A stretch of 64,000 nucleotides of DNA from Phoronis australis (Eukaryota > Phoronida > Phoronidae). Below the pieces are notes generated by a model. That model was not told the origin of the DNA, did no database searches, and worked only from the letters and a program-made list of their open reading frames with translations. This document shows positions 21,730 through 32,859 of this stretch, one piece after another. The DNA is taken from NCBI GenBank assembly GCA_002633005.1, contig NMRA01000419.1:335455-399454 (forward strand), written 5' to 3'. The translations under genes and the position numbers were made by a program. Within the stretch, counting starts at the first letter, position 1. The number at the start of each line of letters is the position of its first letter.

Positions 21730-24700
21730 ATGGCTGCCCCCAGTCTCACGCCGAATCAACAAAAAGCAACCGTTCGTTCGAAGGAAAACAAGAAGAAAAC
21801 GATCCACAAGAGTTTTCTCTTGACGCCATACAACGTGTCCTGGTATGGTCCCGAAACTGTTGAGTCCCGAAACTGTTGAGTCCCGAAACTGTTGATCTCT
21901 ATCCCATTTTGAATTCGTTTTCGCGGATATCCTCAGTTTTTGGGGTTGCATGAAACAGTCTCAAATACTGAAATAGAGACTCGAGTAAGATCCCTAAGTC
22001 CTAAATCTTTTGTGTATTTGTACAATTTCCTTAGATTCAGATGTTTTCTTTTCCTATCATTTCGTCTTGGATATGAGCTCCTCTTTGATTAATGTCATTT
22101 TCTTTTACGTAATGTTGTAGATGTGCTTTTGTTCAAGGTGAATCATATGAACCTCTGTTCTGTTAGCTACTGGCTATTAACTGAATGGTTAGCACTCTCG
22201 CCTGTTTAATACTACAAATGGCATAGTTGGAAAACGGATGATCTACCAATGAAGCACTGCCAACTAAGTCATCTACTAGATACTTTATAGACTATTCCTC
22301 TACAATTGTAAACATTTAAAGGTGAAATAGCAAGTGCTTCGTGTATGTTGTGTGCAAAACAGGCTCCTACAAGTATTCGTTATTTCCACATACAATATTA
22401 GATTGTAATCAACTGTCTGAGAAATTAGTGACGGCTGTGTCTATAGAGGCCTTTCCATTAGGCCTCAAATCACTGCTGTTTTGATTACTGTGCTCTCCTC
22501 CTGTTGCCACAATGCCAATGTGAGTTACTGCAACGTAATGGAAAGGTTCAGATTCAGATGTTATAACTAAAAACTGAGAATAAGCAGGGACTTATTCCTT
22601 AAATTATGAAAGGAGCCCTATTTATTTTCAATAATGTTGTGGATTCAACCCAGAGTTCACTCTCTGATAACCAAAATTGGAACTAAAACGGTAGGAGAAA
22701 GGACAATCAGTGTTTTCACAAGTCCACAAATAAATTTAGGGAACTCAAAAGTTGTGTCCTTGCTTGGGACTGTTTCATGCAACCGGGCACTGCTGTAAAC
22801 ACGTCCTTAGCTTGATGTAAATAACCTGGGGATGTCTATTACAGCTGTTTAAAAGAAGCATAAACGTTACTTTCTGGTAACAGTCACTTGAAGGGCCTGG
22901 TCCTTTTTTGAAATTCCTCTGCTTTAGTATGTGAAAGGCCTATTATAGTAAAATGAAATGACAATATAAGGCAATAAGGCTGCGATATATGGATTTCCTG
23001 ATGAATGCGGCAACCACACCATATACACATTTCGATGAAAATGACAAGAAGTTTGCCTCCAAAGCATTTCTCACGGACGAATTATGTCTGCCATAACACG
23101 AGCCGTAATATGTCCTTGCAAAAGCGAGTTTTCTTGCAGATATGTATCCATAAGAACAGTAAAATCAAACAGCAATATGTAAAAATTTCAGTTCTATTTA
23201 GTAATGATTGGCTACCATGTCATGCTCACATTTTCACAAGAAAACAAGATTTGCTGAGATATCGATAACCAAATTGCTTACCAAGTATTTTGTCAGTGAC
23301 AAAATACTGGCATGTCTGCCAGAACACGTGCCAAAATTTGTCCGCGAGAACACATAGTTTTACTATATAATACAGGAGAGGAGTTTTGAAATGGCATCTC
23401 CTCAAGTTAAATTTTGAGTGGCTATTACTCTGTTTCTTACATCTCTCTCTGACTCGCTTTTGTAACAAAAAAAGTCAAGATGTCGATTTCAAAACAGTAC
23501 GTTCGTGACAAGTACACACGCCAGTGCTCGCTTTTTGGTTTGTTGAAGTTACACCTTTGAAAGTTTTTAAAGTGTTGCATGCTGTGTATTACAAAGTGTT
23601 TAAATCTACTCTCTTCCTTTTTCAGGCCGGTATTGGACTCTGACATCCGCAAAGATGTTGAACTGCAGATAGTGAAGTAAGTTTAGATATTCCACTGCAA
23701 GCAGCCATAACTTTTCGCTCCTTATAACAGAGGTGATAACAATGTTGAAGTTGAGTGTGCCGAGTATATAGTAGAATGTTGGCAGTGACAAAAGTTAGTG
23801 TAATGTTTTATGGTAACAGTTCTTTATTTAAACAATCTGTTTGGTCAACATTCTTCAGTTAATAGTGCTGTGTGAGCTGAAGCTAGAATGGTGGAATGTC
23901 AGATTTTTAACAAAATATGGTAGACATGTCTATTTCATTACATAGGTGACATATGACTATGCACTGCCATACACAGTATTCACCTATTTCACGAACGCGG
24001 GGCACTGCTGTCGTGTTGATCGAAAACGAGGTGCCTTGACAAACATGGCATCGTTCTGCAAGGTGGTGTGGTCAAAAGAATTATCAACGTTACCAAAAAT
24101 CAAGTTGTCTGATGTTGAATCGATCTCCAAAAAAACATACCAATACGCACGGCAACTAGACTTTTACGCTCCTCAGCCATTCCTTCGTAGTTTTCCCTCT
24201 TTTGGAAGAGTGTGGAAGTCAGGGATATACCCAGGCTTTTAGTCTTGAAAAACCCTGCTCGCCAGCTGAGCGAGTGCCGGAGCCAGAAAATCTACTCGCC
24301 CAACCCGAAGTTCAGTCACCTGGTCGTTGGCGCCAGTCACCACAAACTTGCTGCTAGTTTGAATAAAAATCATCATTTCGTGCACTGATGTCACCATCTA
24401 TTAGGGCTACCGTATTTGCCCTAATAAGCACCCAAGGGGACGCTTTTTGTAGCCTACGGCAGTTAAAACCCGGTCTCCAAAATGGGTGAAATCGGAAGCT
24501 AGAATTTATCAAATTTGCGCGCTGTGACGTATGTGTAACCTATGACAGACTTTCTACAAAACTGTGGTGCATTGCTATCAAACTCTGTTGTTAAATTACG
24601 ATCTTTTTAAAAAAATGTGCTGAAATATCAGGGCGAAAACTTGCCGACTGATGCGTCGCTGCTTCCCGATCGTCGATAGGATCTAGGACAACTTCAATTC

Positions 24701-27700
24701 TTGAGTAAAAATAGTTTCGACTCAAATTACCTGAAGTCCTCCTTAAGTTTTCCAAATAGCCTTTCCTAAGATTCTTAAGTTCCGGTGGACTCGGAGTCGG
24801 GATTAACCATAGATTAAGTCAAAATCTACACTAGATCGCACCCCGCAACAAGAAAAATCTGGACGAACACATATGTTGTTGTCACGTGACGTTTGTATTG
24901 AAGTGAGTCAACAAGTGTGCACCGAGTCAGCGAGCGCGTGCGTGTCATCAGTGTTCATTTGCCAGAGTAGCAGGCCCAATGAGCTGTATATGTAGTATAT
25001 TTATCTCATTGAGCAGGCCCACATATTATATGTAGGCCCTAGCGCGCGCTTCTTGGCCAAGTTTCGATTCGCGGTTTTTATAATTTTACGTTTGCAAAGC
25101 AATCTGGATTCCTGTTGTGGGAGAAGATCTTTACGGGATAGATACAATACCAATCCCGTTGACTAGTACGCTGCGTCTGTTCTGAAGGGCCAGACGATAT
25201 AATGTGACACTTTCCTCGCAAGATCAGCAAATCTTTTGCGTTCTTTTTGAAGCACTGCGGAACGGTTTGAAGAGTACAGCCACGGCTAAATACCGACATA
25301 GCGGCGAGGCTCGTGGTCTACTAGAAATTCCGCGCACAATGATTTTTCAAGACTGTCGGATATTATTGATAAATTGAATACATTACTGGAGAATTTTAGA
25401 ACTGTGAGGTAAGACATTTTTCGCACAAATATATACACTTTCATGGACTGGGCGCTTATTTTAGCGAAGTCTGAAAACAAGTGGGGACGCTTATAGGGGC
25501 ATGGGCGCTTCTTAGAACGAATGTTAGAAAAAGAATTTTGGTTAAAATGACATTGTACATTACAATAAGAAATCAGTTCCAAGAAATATGGTATTTCATT
25601 TGCTATGAGCACATGGACCGGTCTTCCACCTTTCTCCCCTTTTCTTCGTTTCGGACTAGTCCACAAATTCTTTATGCATGACCACACACTGTGATTTTTT
25701 TGACGAATCGCGTAACGGGTGACATGTACTGAATCAGTATGGTCGCACTGCGCCGATGTTTTTTACTGCCGGAGCATTGACACGATGACCAAACTGAACC
25801 TTAAATTCATGTTAAAAACAGCACAAGGAGGAGGAAAATTATTCATATTCATCTGGGAAACGATATATAGTGCTTTTGCGCTCTTAAATTCGCTTGCCAC
25901 CTGGTCGACCGGCAAGTTAACTTCTACTCGCCCAGCACCATTTTTACTCGCATTGGCGACTTGGGGAGTGGCTAAGTACATCCCTGGGAAGGATACCGAC
26001 GAGTTATTACTGGAATTGGTACGTTCAGGCACTGCACAGTACACCATCATGGCCAGCTGATGATCACTCACGAGGTTTTATCAGTGTGCCTAGTTTTCGA
26101 TCAGTATTTAAAGATGGCGTGGGAAGATGGCGCTTTCGTGAAATAGGTGACTAGGGCAAAATTTTCATATACATGTAGCTAGGTGGTATGATGCTTGCTG
26201 CACATTGTTGTAGAAAGGCAATCATAATGGGCTTTTATTTTCATAATTCTGCAAAACAGTTTACTTATACCTAAACGTGTGTTGTAAAATGTATGTTTGA
26301 ATAACTGCTTTGAAAATCTGTAAAACCCCATCCTTATCACAACAAACTGTTTTAGAGTCTTTGAAGAGATGGATGTAAATTACTGCACAGTTCCAGCACA
26401 CCTGTCTGGTAAGAAGAAAGTGACAGAGAGACAGGCCTACCTGGAAAAGATGAAACATGATCAAGAATATCAGAGAAAAAAGGCTTACAGGTATATCCTA
26501 ATTCAAGGGAAGTCTTAAACTCAAATCCTATCATGATTTGTGTCAGAAAGACTGTTTCAGTCTAGTATTTTCATCTTTTTCTCTTTCATTTTCACGGTTT
26601 ATTAATAGTTTCAACAGCATGTTTTTAAAAACTTGATCACTTCCCTGAGCCCAATTTCTAACTGTATTCTCCATCTTTAAAAACAGAGAGATATCTCAAA
26701 GCCTCATTCCACTCTTGAGGTACGTTAAAATGGTCTCTGTTAAGTGATAGTGTTGAGCCATTCAGCCAGTCGGTGGCATTGTCACGGTTTTATTATGAGT
26801 CTAAGTTACATGATTCCTCTTTATTTGAATATTAAAATTCATTTGTTTATACTGAGAGACATACGTGTTTCAGAGATCAGTTGACTATTGGAATGAATGA
26901 GACGACCAGAGCCTTGGAGAAGGGAAACCTTCAGGCTGTCATGATTTCACGAGAGCTCAACACCAACATGAAAGTTATGTATCAACATATGGCAGTTCTA
27001 TGTCATGTCCGAGATTGTCCAGCGCTGAGTATCTCCGAGTTGGTTCAACTGTTGAAACCTGTACTCCACATGGACACAATATCTGCAATTGGGATAAAAG
27101 TTAGTAGGAATTTTAATCTGAATAGTCAGCTATGAAAACCTGTAGTGTACTGATGAGCTTATTAGTGTGCATCAGTTCAGGTAAACTAAAGGAGGTTATA
27201 TCAAGTGCTAGAGAAATATTCGTTTCTTCCATTCACCGCATTTTTATGAACAGCATGCTTAGGTGTTTTAATTATTGACTGCCGCGCATATCATAGACTT
27301 TGTGTTACAAGCACTTGTTTGCAGCATACAACTGTTTCACTATCTTTACAAAGAGGTATAATGGCTTTTCTCACAATGAGTTGCATATCATCCTCCAGAT
27401 CACATGACTTTGTCTAGTCACGGCTGGGTTACCTTCATTGTGTCCAAAGGGGTATAATGGCCTTTCTCACAATGAATTGCGTAACATCCTCCAAGTCACA
27501 CGGCATCATCTGTTTGCCATGGCTGGGTGACCTTCACTGTGTGCAAAGTACTTTAAGTAATGCACCCACATGCAGAATATGAATGAATGGATGAAATTAT
27601 TTCTTAATAGCTACATGTGTTCAAGAGGTTTATATACTGATAATAATATTTGAACTGTAGCATCTTGTCTGTTGTGCTCATAAAGTTATTGCTATGCATC

Positions 27701-29040
27701 TTGTCTATTGTGCTCATAAAGTTATTGCTATGAGTTAAACAAAAAGTATGGTCTGCATTTCAGTAAAGCATAGTACAAAAACACAGAAAGCTTTTTGAAC
27801 AGAATAAGCATTGATTTTTTTATCTCCATCAGTGTTTCTCGGAATTTATTATAGAGAGTACAATCACCCACAAAATCATTATACAGAGTACAATCACCCA
27901 CAAAATCATTTTACATAGTACAATCACCCCAAAATCATTATACGGAGTACAATCACCCACAAAATGAAGTTCTCCTACAATGTTGTTATTACATAATTAG
28001 CATGATCTATCTTCTGGTTAAAGTATTTGTGTATCTGTTAGCTTCCAAACATGAGCCGACAAAATAAAGACTTCCTGGCTCTTGATAGACAACAATGGTC
28101 TTTAGCTTTAAAAATTTGTTGGAATGTCATGCAAGTTCTCTCGATACCCTCCCTTCAACTGGACGCTCACTCCAAATAGTAAACACTACACAAGAATAGA
28201 TTTTATTATGTTTTGGGGATAATAGCTATCTATGTTTTGTTTGCCTTTTGTTCATACCTTGTTATGTATGTTTTGTACATTTTGTTATTTTGTTTAAATT
28301 GTATAAAAAGGAAATTTGAAGTCTTATTTTAAATCCATTTGTGAATGTTTGTATTCCAGAAAACAGAAGCCAAAGAGGCCGACTCACCTGTTGAAAAGCT
28401 TGTGGATATTATCAAGTGTAATGCACTACCTATTGAGGTACCTTGGTTACCAGGGAAAGGTCAAGACCTTGATGAAATGTTCAGTGTTGGTGGCAGTGAG
28501 TCAAATAAAAATGATAATGAAGAAACAAGGACAGAAACAAAATATTCATATACCAAATTTGAAAGTAAAGTTGAAACTTCTCTGGTAAAATTTGAAGAGG
28601 AACCAAAGGTCTGTGACAGCACTGATACTAGAGTAGACAATCAGGACATGGTCAACACCATGACTAAAGACTTAATGATTAAACCAGATGTTGCTGGTTT
28701 TGAATCCCTTCACCAAGGACGATCCAATATCTGTCAATCTTCAAACCCTTATGTGTTGAAAACGGATTGTTTGTGTCATAAAAAATCACAGTTCGGGGAT
28801 GGCTTTATATCACTGAAAAGTGTCGACAACAACGAGGACAGTGGTGATGAAATAGTATACACCGTGACAGGACCACAGCGAAGACGGAAGTCATTACTGC
28901 AGGACTCTATGGAAGGAAGTGGTGAGCCTAACAGGAAAAAGGTCAAGAAAAATGACTTTGTTAAGATGCGCGTGGCAAAGGTGGACGTTTCACAAAAAGA
29001 AAAGAAAAAGAAGAAAAAGAAACTCCAGTTCAAGAAATAA
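21730..29040 (+). CDS. RPP38: Ribonuclease P/MRP protein subunit p38
   Basis: RPP38 is an L7Ae-family protein that binds a kink-turn in RNase P and MRP RNAs and supports pre-tRNA and pre-rRNA processing in the nucleus and nucleolus (family knowledge). Exons: 21730-21842, 23626-23676, 26356-26490, 26687-26719, 26874-27099, 28360-29040; all phases agree, about 412 residues, longer than the vertebrate protein (about 280) mainly through its tail. The start MAAPSLTPN leads to a basic stretch and TPYNVSWPVLDSD, matching the family N terminus. The L7Ae fold spans about residues 112-186: TIGMNETTRALEKGNLQAVM, then CPALSISELVQLLKP and ISAIGIK. Next come VEKLVDIIKCNALPIEVPWL, the conserved region just after the fold, an acidic/serine-rich tail, and a lysine-rich end (KEKKKKKKKLQFKK). 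A 2.2-kb transposon sits in intron 2. Confidence 0.95.
21843..21892. repeat. 17-bp triplet repeat after RPP38 donor
   Basis: TCCCGAAACTGTTGAG occurs three times immediately after the first RPP38 5' splice site (GTATGG at 21843). It is intronic and in the coding frame would give an early stop. Confidence 0.85.
21893..23625. other. RPP38 intron 1
   Basis: About 1.7 kb of AT-rich sequence between exons 1 and 2. I see no repeat family, RNA gene or plausible exon. The open frames at 23005-23268 and 23226-23468 have no recognised similarity. Confidence 0.55.
23980..26150. mobile_element. 2.17-kb DNA element with perfect 16-bp terminal inverted repeats
   Basis: TCACCTATTTCACGAA at 23980-23995 is exactly inverted at 26135-26150. 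The interior contains a second element (24411-25455) and a segment at 25570-26060 that recurs in the opposite orientation at 61665-62180. Encoded fragments such as EIPYFLEL-SY are shared between the two copies, but no transposase motif is recognisable. It fills most of RPP38 intron 2 (23677-26355). Confidence 0.7.
24411..25455. mobile_element. Nested element with TACCGTATTTGCCCTAATAA end
   Basis: The left end TACCGTATTTGCCCTAATAA continues as GCACCCAAGGGGACGC. Near the right end GGGCGCTTATTTTAGCG is an imperfect inverse, and a GGGGACGCTTATAGGGGC motif follows at about 25483. It lies within the larger element 23980-26150. No coding sequence recognised. Confidence 0.5.
27100..28359. other. RPP38 intron 5 with several short tandem repeats
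   Basis: Holds a ~95-bp duplication at about 27355-27545 (GGTATAATGGC...CACAATGA), a 36-bp duplication at 27661-27732 (CATCTTGTCTRTTGTGCTCA) and a ~30-bp repeat in four copies at 27850-27965 (AGTACAATCACCCACAAAAT). No exon is needed by phase. Confidence 0.7.
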
Positions 29041-30616
29041 AATGTCTAAACACAATATGTATCCATATGTTGCCATTAACATTAAATCCACTATACACCG
29101 TGTCAACAGGGGTCAATATTTGCTCTTCCCCAGCAATACTCACCTTATTCTTTTTAACTGAAATTGGCAAGAGTGAGTAAACTGCCTGTAATCCCTCTGG
29201 TGGCAATAGTCTTGGTGATTAACTAACCCAGCATGTCATGACTTAATGGGCATGGTGTCTGAAGCCAGCATACATAATGACTTAATGGACGTGGTGTCTG
29301 AAGCAATTATAATTCATTCCTTCTTCTCCAGCCTAAGTTACTGACCTGTCAATCAAAAAGTTGTTTCTGATAGGCACATGTGTATGTATCTGTACCTCTC
29401 TGATTTATAAACACATAAGATCATAAATCTTACACTGGGATCCAAAGCACATCCCACCAACCCTTCGCTTTTACTGTCACCACAGTACACTAACATCAGA
29501 CAAGTTGGTGATGTCGGGCACAGCCCAAGCTGAACACAATCCCAGTTTCAAGTGACTTTTTCCCCAGCAACCAGTCAAACACGATTGGAATAATCACAGT
29601 TGTTACACGGTGACAATCTGTAACATGTAGGTGGTCTATTAGTTATCACATTGCTCTCTTATTTGTCTATTCTCTTCAACGATGTTTAATGCTGTTTGCT
29701 CAATTTGACTTTGCTCTTGCAATGCTATAGAGTTGTATGTAGTGTGTCTCCCATTAGATATACCTCAAACATAAAACTAAGGAAAAAGCATCGTGTGTAA
29801 GATGTACATCAGAACAGCACTTTGAGTTCAATGGGATACTGTATGCATGCAGAACAGAAATGAAGCTAGTTTTGCTTGTGAATGATGCAATGGTCATCCA
29901 TGCATATCTGCGCAATCTGAATACCTTCCCATTTGTTAGGCACTGCCAGTACCAATAACAACAATGATTTACCACCTCTCCACCTGCCACTGTGTGCGTA
30001 ATTGTACAAAACACATTTAATTTTATGACTGTATTAAGTACAGAAACTGGAAGCATTCATATTACAAAATTCTGTAATTTTTTGCCTGAGCCCATTGTTC
30101 ATTTGGCAATGTGTTATAAGTATAATTTAAAATAATCTACAAAATAATACATTAACAACAAACTCACAATACACAACTACACATAGTCACACTCACATGC
30201 AGGTAACATTAAACCAATCAAAATTTGTTCAGTTGCACAGTTTGAGAAATTGAACTACTGTTCCTACAGTAACACATGGGTCATGAATTGCAGTCCACTG
30301 GAAATGACTTCTATCTACGACCTAAACTGTACATTAATAACCACCTAATATGTTATTATTACAAAATTAGATGACAATTCAGTAAAAAATGAAGACATGA
30401 CACTCTTGAGACAATGCATCTAAAGGAGTATTGTCAAAATACCTGATTTTTTTCGTTGTTTAATTTCATCACGACAAATTTGTCACTTAATAAATAAAAA
30501 ATAAGAAAAAACAATAAATCAAAAAAAAAACACTAAAAACAAACAGCTGGTTACTTAAGTAAACGACTACAACATGTGATTGCAACTACTCTGTTACTAA
30601 CAACAAAATTATACAA

Positions 30617-30690
30617 ACTCCATATGGCCCTACTCTTCACTCCGTATGGCCCTACTCTTCACTCCAAATGGCCCTACTCTTCATATACAT
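30617..30690. repeat. 22-bp tandem repeat, 3 copies
   Basis: TCCRTATGGCCCTACTCTTC followed by AC, repeated three times with minor change. Confidence 0.8.
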
Positions 30691-31785
30691 CAGTAATCTT
30701 TACTCATATATCTGTTTTCCAAAAACTTTCCTGAATACAATAAAATTAATATTTCCAAAGAACATTGTTTGATAATTCACATACTTACCTGCATTATAGA
30801 AACAAACAAATTTTCCTCAATATTGGCTGATTCATAAATTATTTGACAAAATGAAAAATTATTCCATTTTATAACTTGCAGAATCTTTCCCTTTGGTCAC
30901 ACAGGTTACGTCATCGCCATTAGTGAAGATTGCAGGTAATCGTACACAGTGCTCAGGCATATTCCTCACCATTTGCCATAACCACAAGCGGTGATAGCTA
31001 GAGTGTTACCTGGGTAGAGTTGAATGACACTAGGACTTCACTAGAAAAGCAAGATTTCACGAGATATTGTCGTGTATTTTCAATGAGAGCATGTTTGTTC
31101 TGCCTAGATGTTTCTCGCAGTGAGACAGCAACTGAACTCTACCCCAGCATACGTCACTACAATTGTTAGTAGTATATTTTATTTAAGAATCCAAAAGTGT
31201 TGCCTTGTAAATATCCATTATGAAAAGGGTTGTCTAAACACATTGGGTATATTTGCGCGCCATTCATACTTTCGCTTGTCATAGACGACTGGCTTCATCA
31301 GAATGACAAAGATTGCCACTAGGGGTTTCGTATGCAGCAGGAACCTGGTCGTAGATGCAAGGTAATTTCAAGCCTCCGTCCTTATTAATAGAAGTAGCGA
31401 GTCACCTGATGTGGATAGCTTCTCTGATCTTTCTTGGAATGTACCTATCTTCTTTCTAATAGGGACGAAGGCTTGGAATAGCTGACTTTCGAAATAGCCG
31501 TGCCATATTGAAATTCACTAACCCACCAAACGATGATCAGGTCTTCTGTGGACATGCGTTGAGCGCCACCTACAGATCCTATGAAATACCCACGGGAAGT
31601 TTCAACAGCAGCATTTTAACACCTTTCCTGCCATTACAATGCTACCAAACTTCCACTGTTTTGTGGTGGGCTATACAAATGCTTTGTGAAAAAGGAAAAC
31701 CTTTTGTAGTATCAATTGATGAGCTAGGATGACCTGTTCTATAAATTTCCCACTGCAAAGATGTATCTGTGACAAAGTCGGTGGC

Positions 31786-32282
31786 TGTGACCATAGATTA
31801 TTGTACTATAGTCTATGCTGTGACCATAGATTATTGTACTATAGTCTATGCTGTGACCATAGATTATTGTACTATAGTCTATGCTGTGACCATAGATTAT
31901 TGTACTATAGTCTATGCTGTGACCATAGATTATTGTACTATAGTCTATGCTGTGACCATAGATTATTGTACTATAGTCTATGCTGTGACCATAGATTATT
32001 GTACTATAGTCTATGCTGTGACCATAGATTATTGTACTATAGTCTATGCTGTGACCATAGATTATTGTACTATAGTCTATGCTGTGACCATAGATTATTG
32101 TACTATAGTCTATGCTGTGACCATAGATTATTGTACTATAGTCTATGCTGTGACCATAGATTATTGTACTATAGTCTATGCTGTGACCATAGATTATTGT
32201 ACTATAGTCTATGCTGTGACCATAGATTATTGTACTATAGTCTATGCTGTGACCATAGATTATTGTACGTCTATGCTGTGAC
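31786..32282. repeat. 33-bp hairpin minisatellite, 15 copies
   Basis: Fifteen nearly identical copies of a 33-bp unit made of GCTGTGACC, ATAGATTATTGTACTATAGT and CTAT. Within each unit ATAGA-TTATT-GTAC-TATAG-TCTAT is an imperfect inverted repeat centred on GTAC. The period is a multiple of three with no stops, so two plus-strand frames stay open across the array; these are artefacts of the repeat, not genes. Confidence 0.95.
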
Positions 32283-32793
32283 TGATGAAGTAGGAGAATA
32301 TTGATCCAAGCCAGTGTAGAAAAGCTATTAAAAATAAATCTTTAGTGAATTTCAACTAATCAAACAATGGGAAGGGCTGACTGTGGAATTCATTTCTCTG
32401 CCTTTATACTCATAAATCACTTTGTAATAATTCAATTTCTGTCCACCTAATCCGAGTCGGAATCAATCAGAAGTCACTTTCATGTCAATATGAAAAATAC
32501 TTTGATATTACCTTGCATCTACAACTAGGCTCTTGCCACATATGTACTCCCGAGTGGCAATCTGGATTATGGTGAAGTCAGTTGTCTCTATGGTGAGAAA
32601 ATATATTAAGTGCTTGTGTACCGATAACCCTTTTTGTACTTTTAATCGTTATCATATGGCACATAATACAAGTCTGAAGACATTATTGACAGAAAACTGC
32701 TTATTATGCAATTAACATACGTTTGTTTTGACTAAATCAAATAATCAAAATAACTGTGCACTATTCTTTCGCAAGATGAAGTGACCAGCCTCC

Positions 32794-32859
32794 TCAAACA
32801 TCACTCAGGTCCAAGTCACTGTCCTCTCAGTCCCAGTCACCAACACTGACCAATGATCA
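32794..32859 (-). pseudogene. Duplicated terminal coding segment of DZIP1 (copy B)
   Basis: This 66-bp segment directly follows the DZIP1 stop codon on the minus strand and repeats its last coding bases. Copy A reads LVSVTDWDSEDSDLDLADL then stop. Copy B reads LVSVGDWD, a stop in place of S, then EDSDLDLSDV and stop. The frame is the same. It now lies in the 3' UTR. Confidence 0.85.

Larger units (their letters stand above)
29041..32859. other. Convergent intergenic region RPP38 / DZIP1
   Basis: Contains the 3' UTRs of RPP38 (plus) and DZIP1 (minus). Candidate poly(A) signals for RPP38 are ATTAAA at 29081 and AATAAA near 30488. For DZIP1, ATTAAA on the minus strand at about 32645-32640 is possible. 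A 22-bp repeat is at 30617-30690 and the 33-bp hairpin minisatellite at 31786-32282. I see no further gene. Confidence 0.6.

Noticed and set aside
25719-26060. 113-residue open frame in RPP38 intron 2
   Set aside because: It lies inside the transposon at 23980-26150, and a related sequence recurs at 61665-62180 with the frame disrupted. No transposase or other domain motif.
31786-32282. CRISPR-like array of short palindromic repeats
   Set aside because: The unit is a contiguous 33-bp tandem repeat without unique spacers, in an animal genome with spliced genes.
31729-32304. Long open frames with an 11-residue repeating peptide
   Set aside because: They exist only because the 33-bp minisatellite is a multiple of three and lacks stops. 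Two frames of the same strand are open, and there is no promoter, splice or family evidence.
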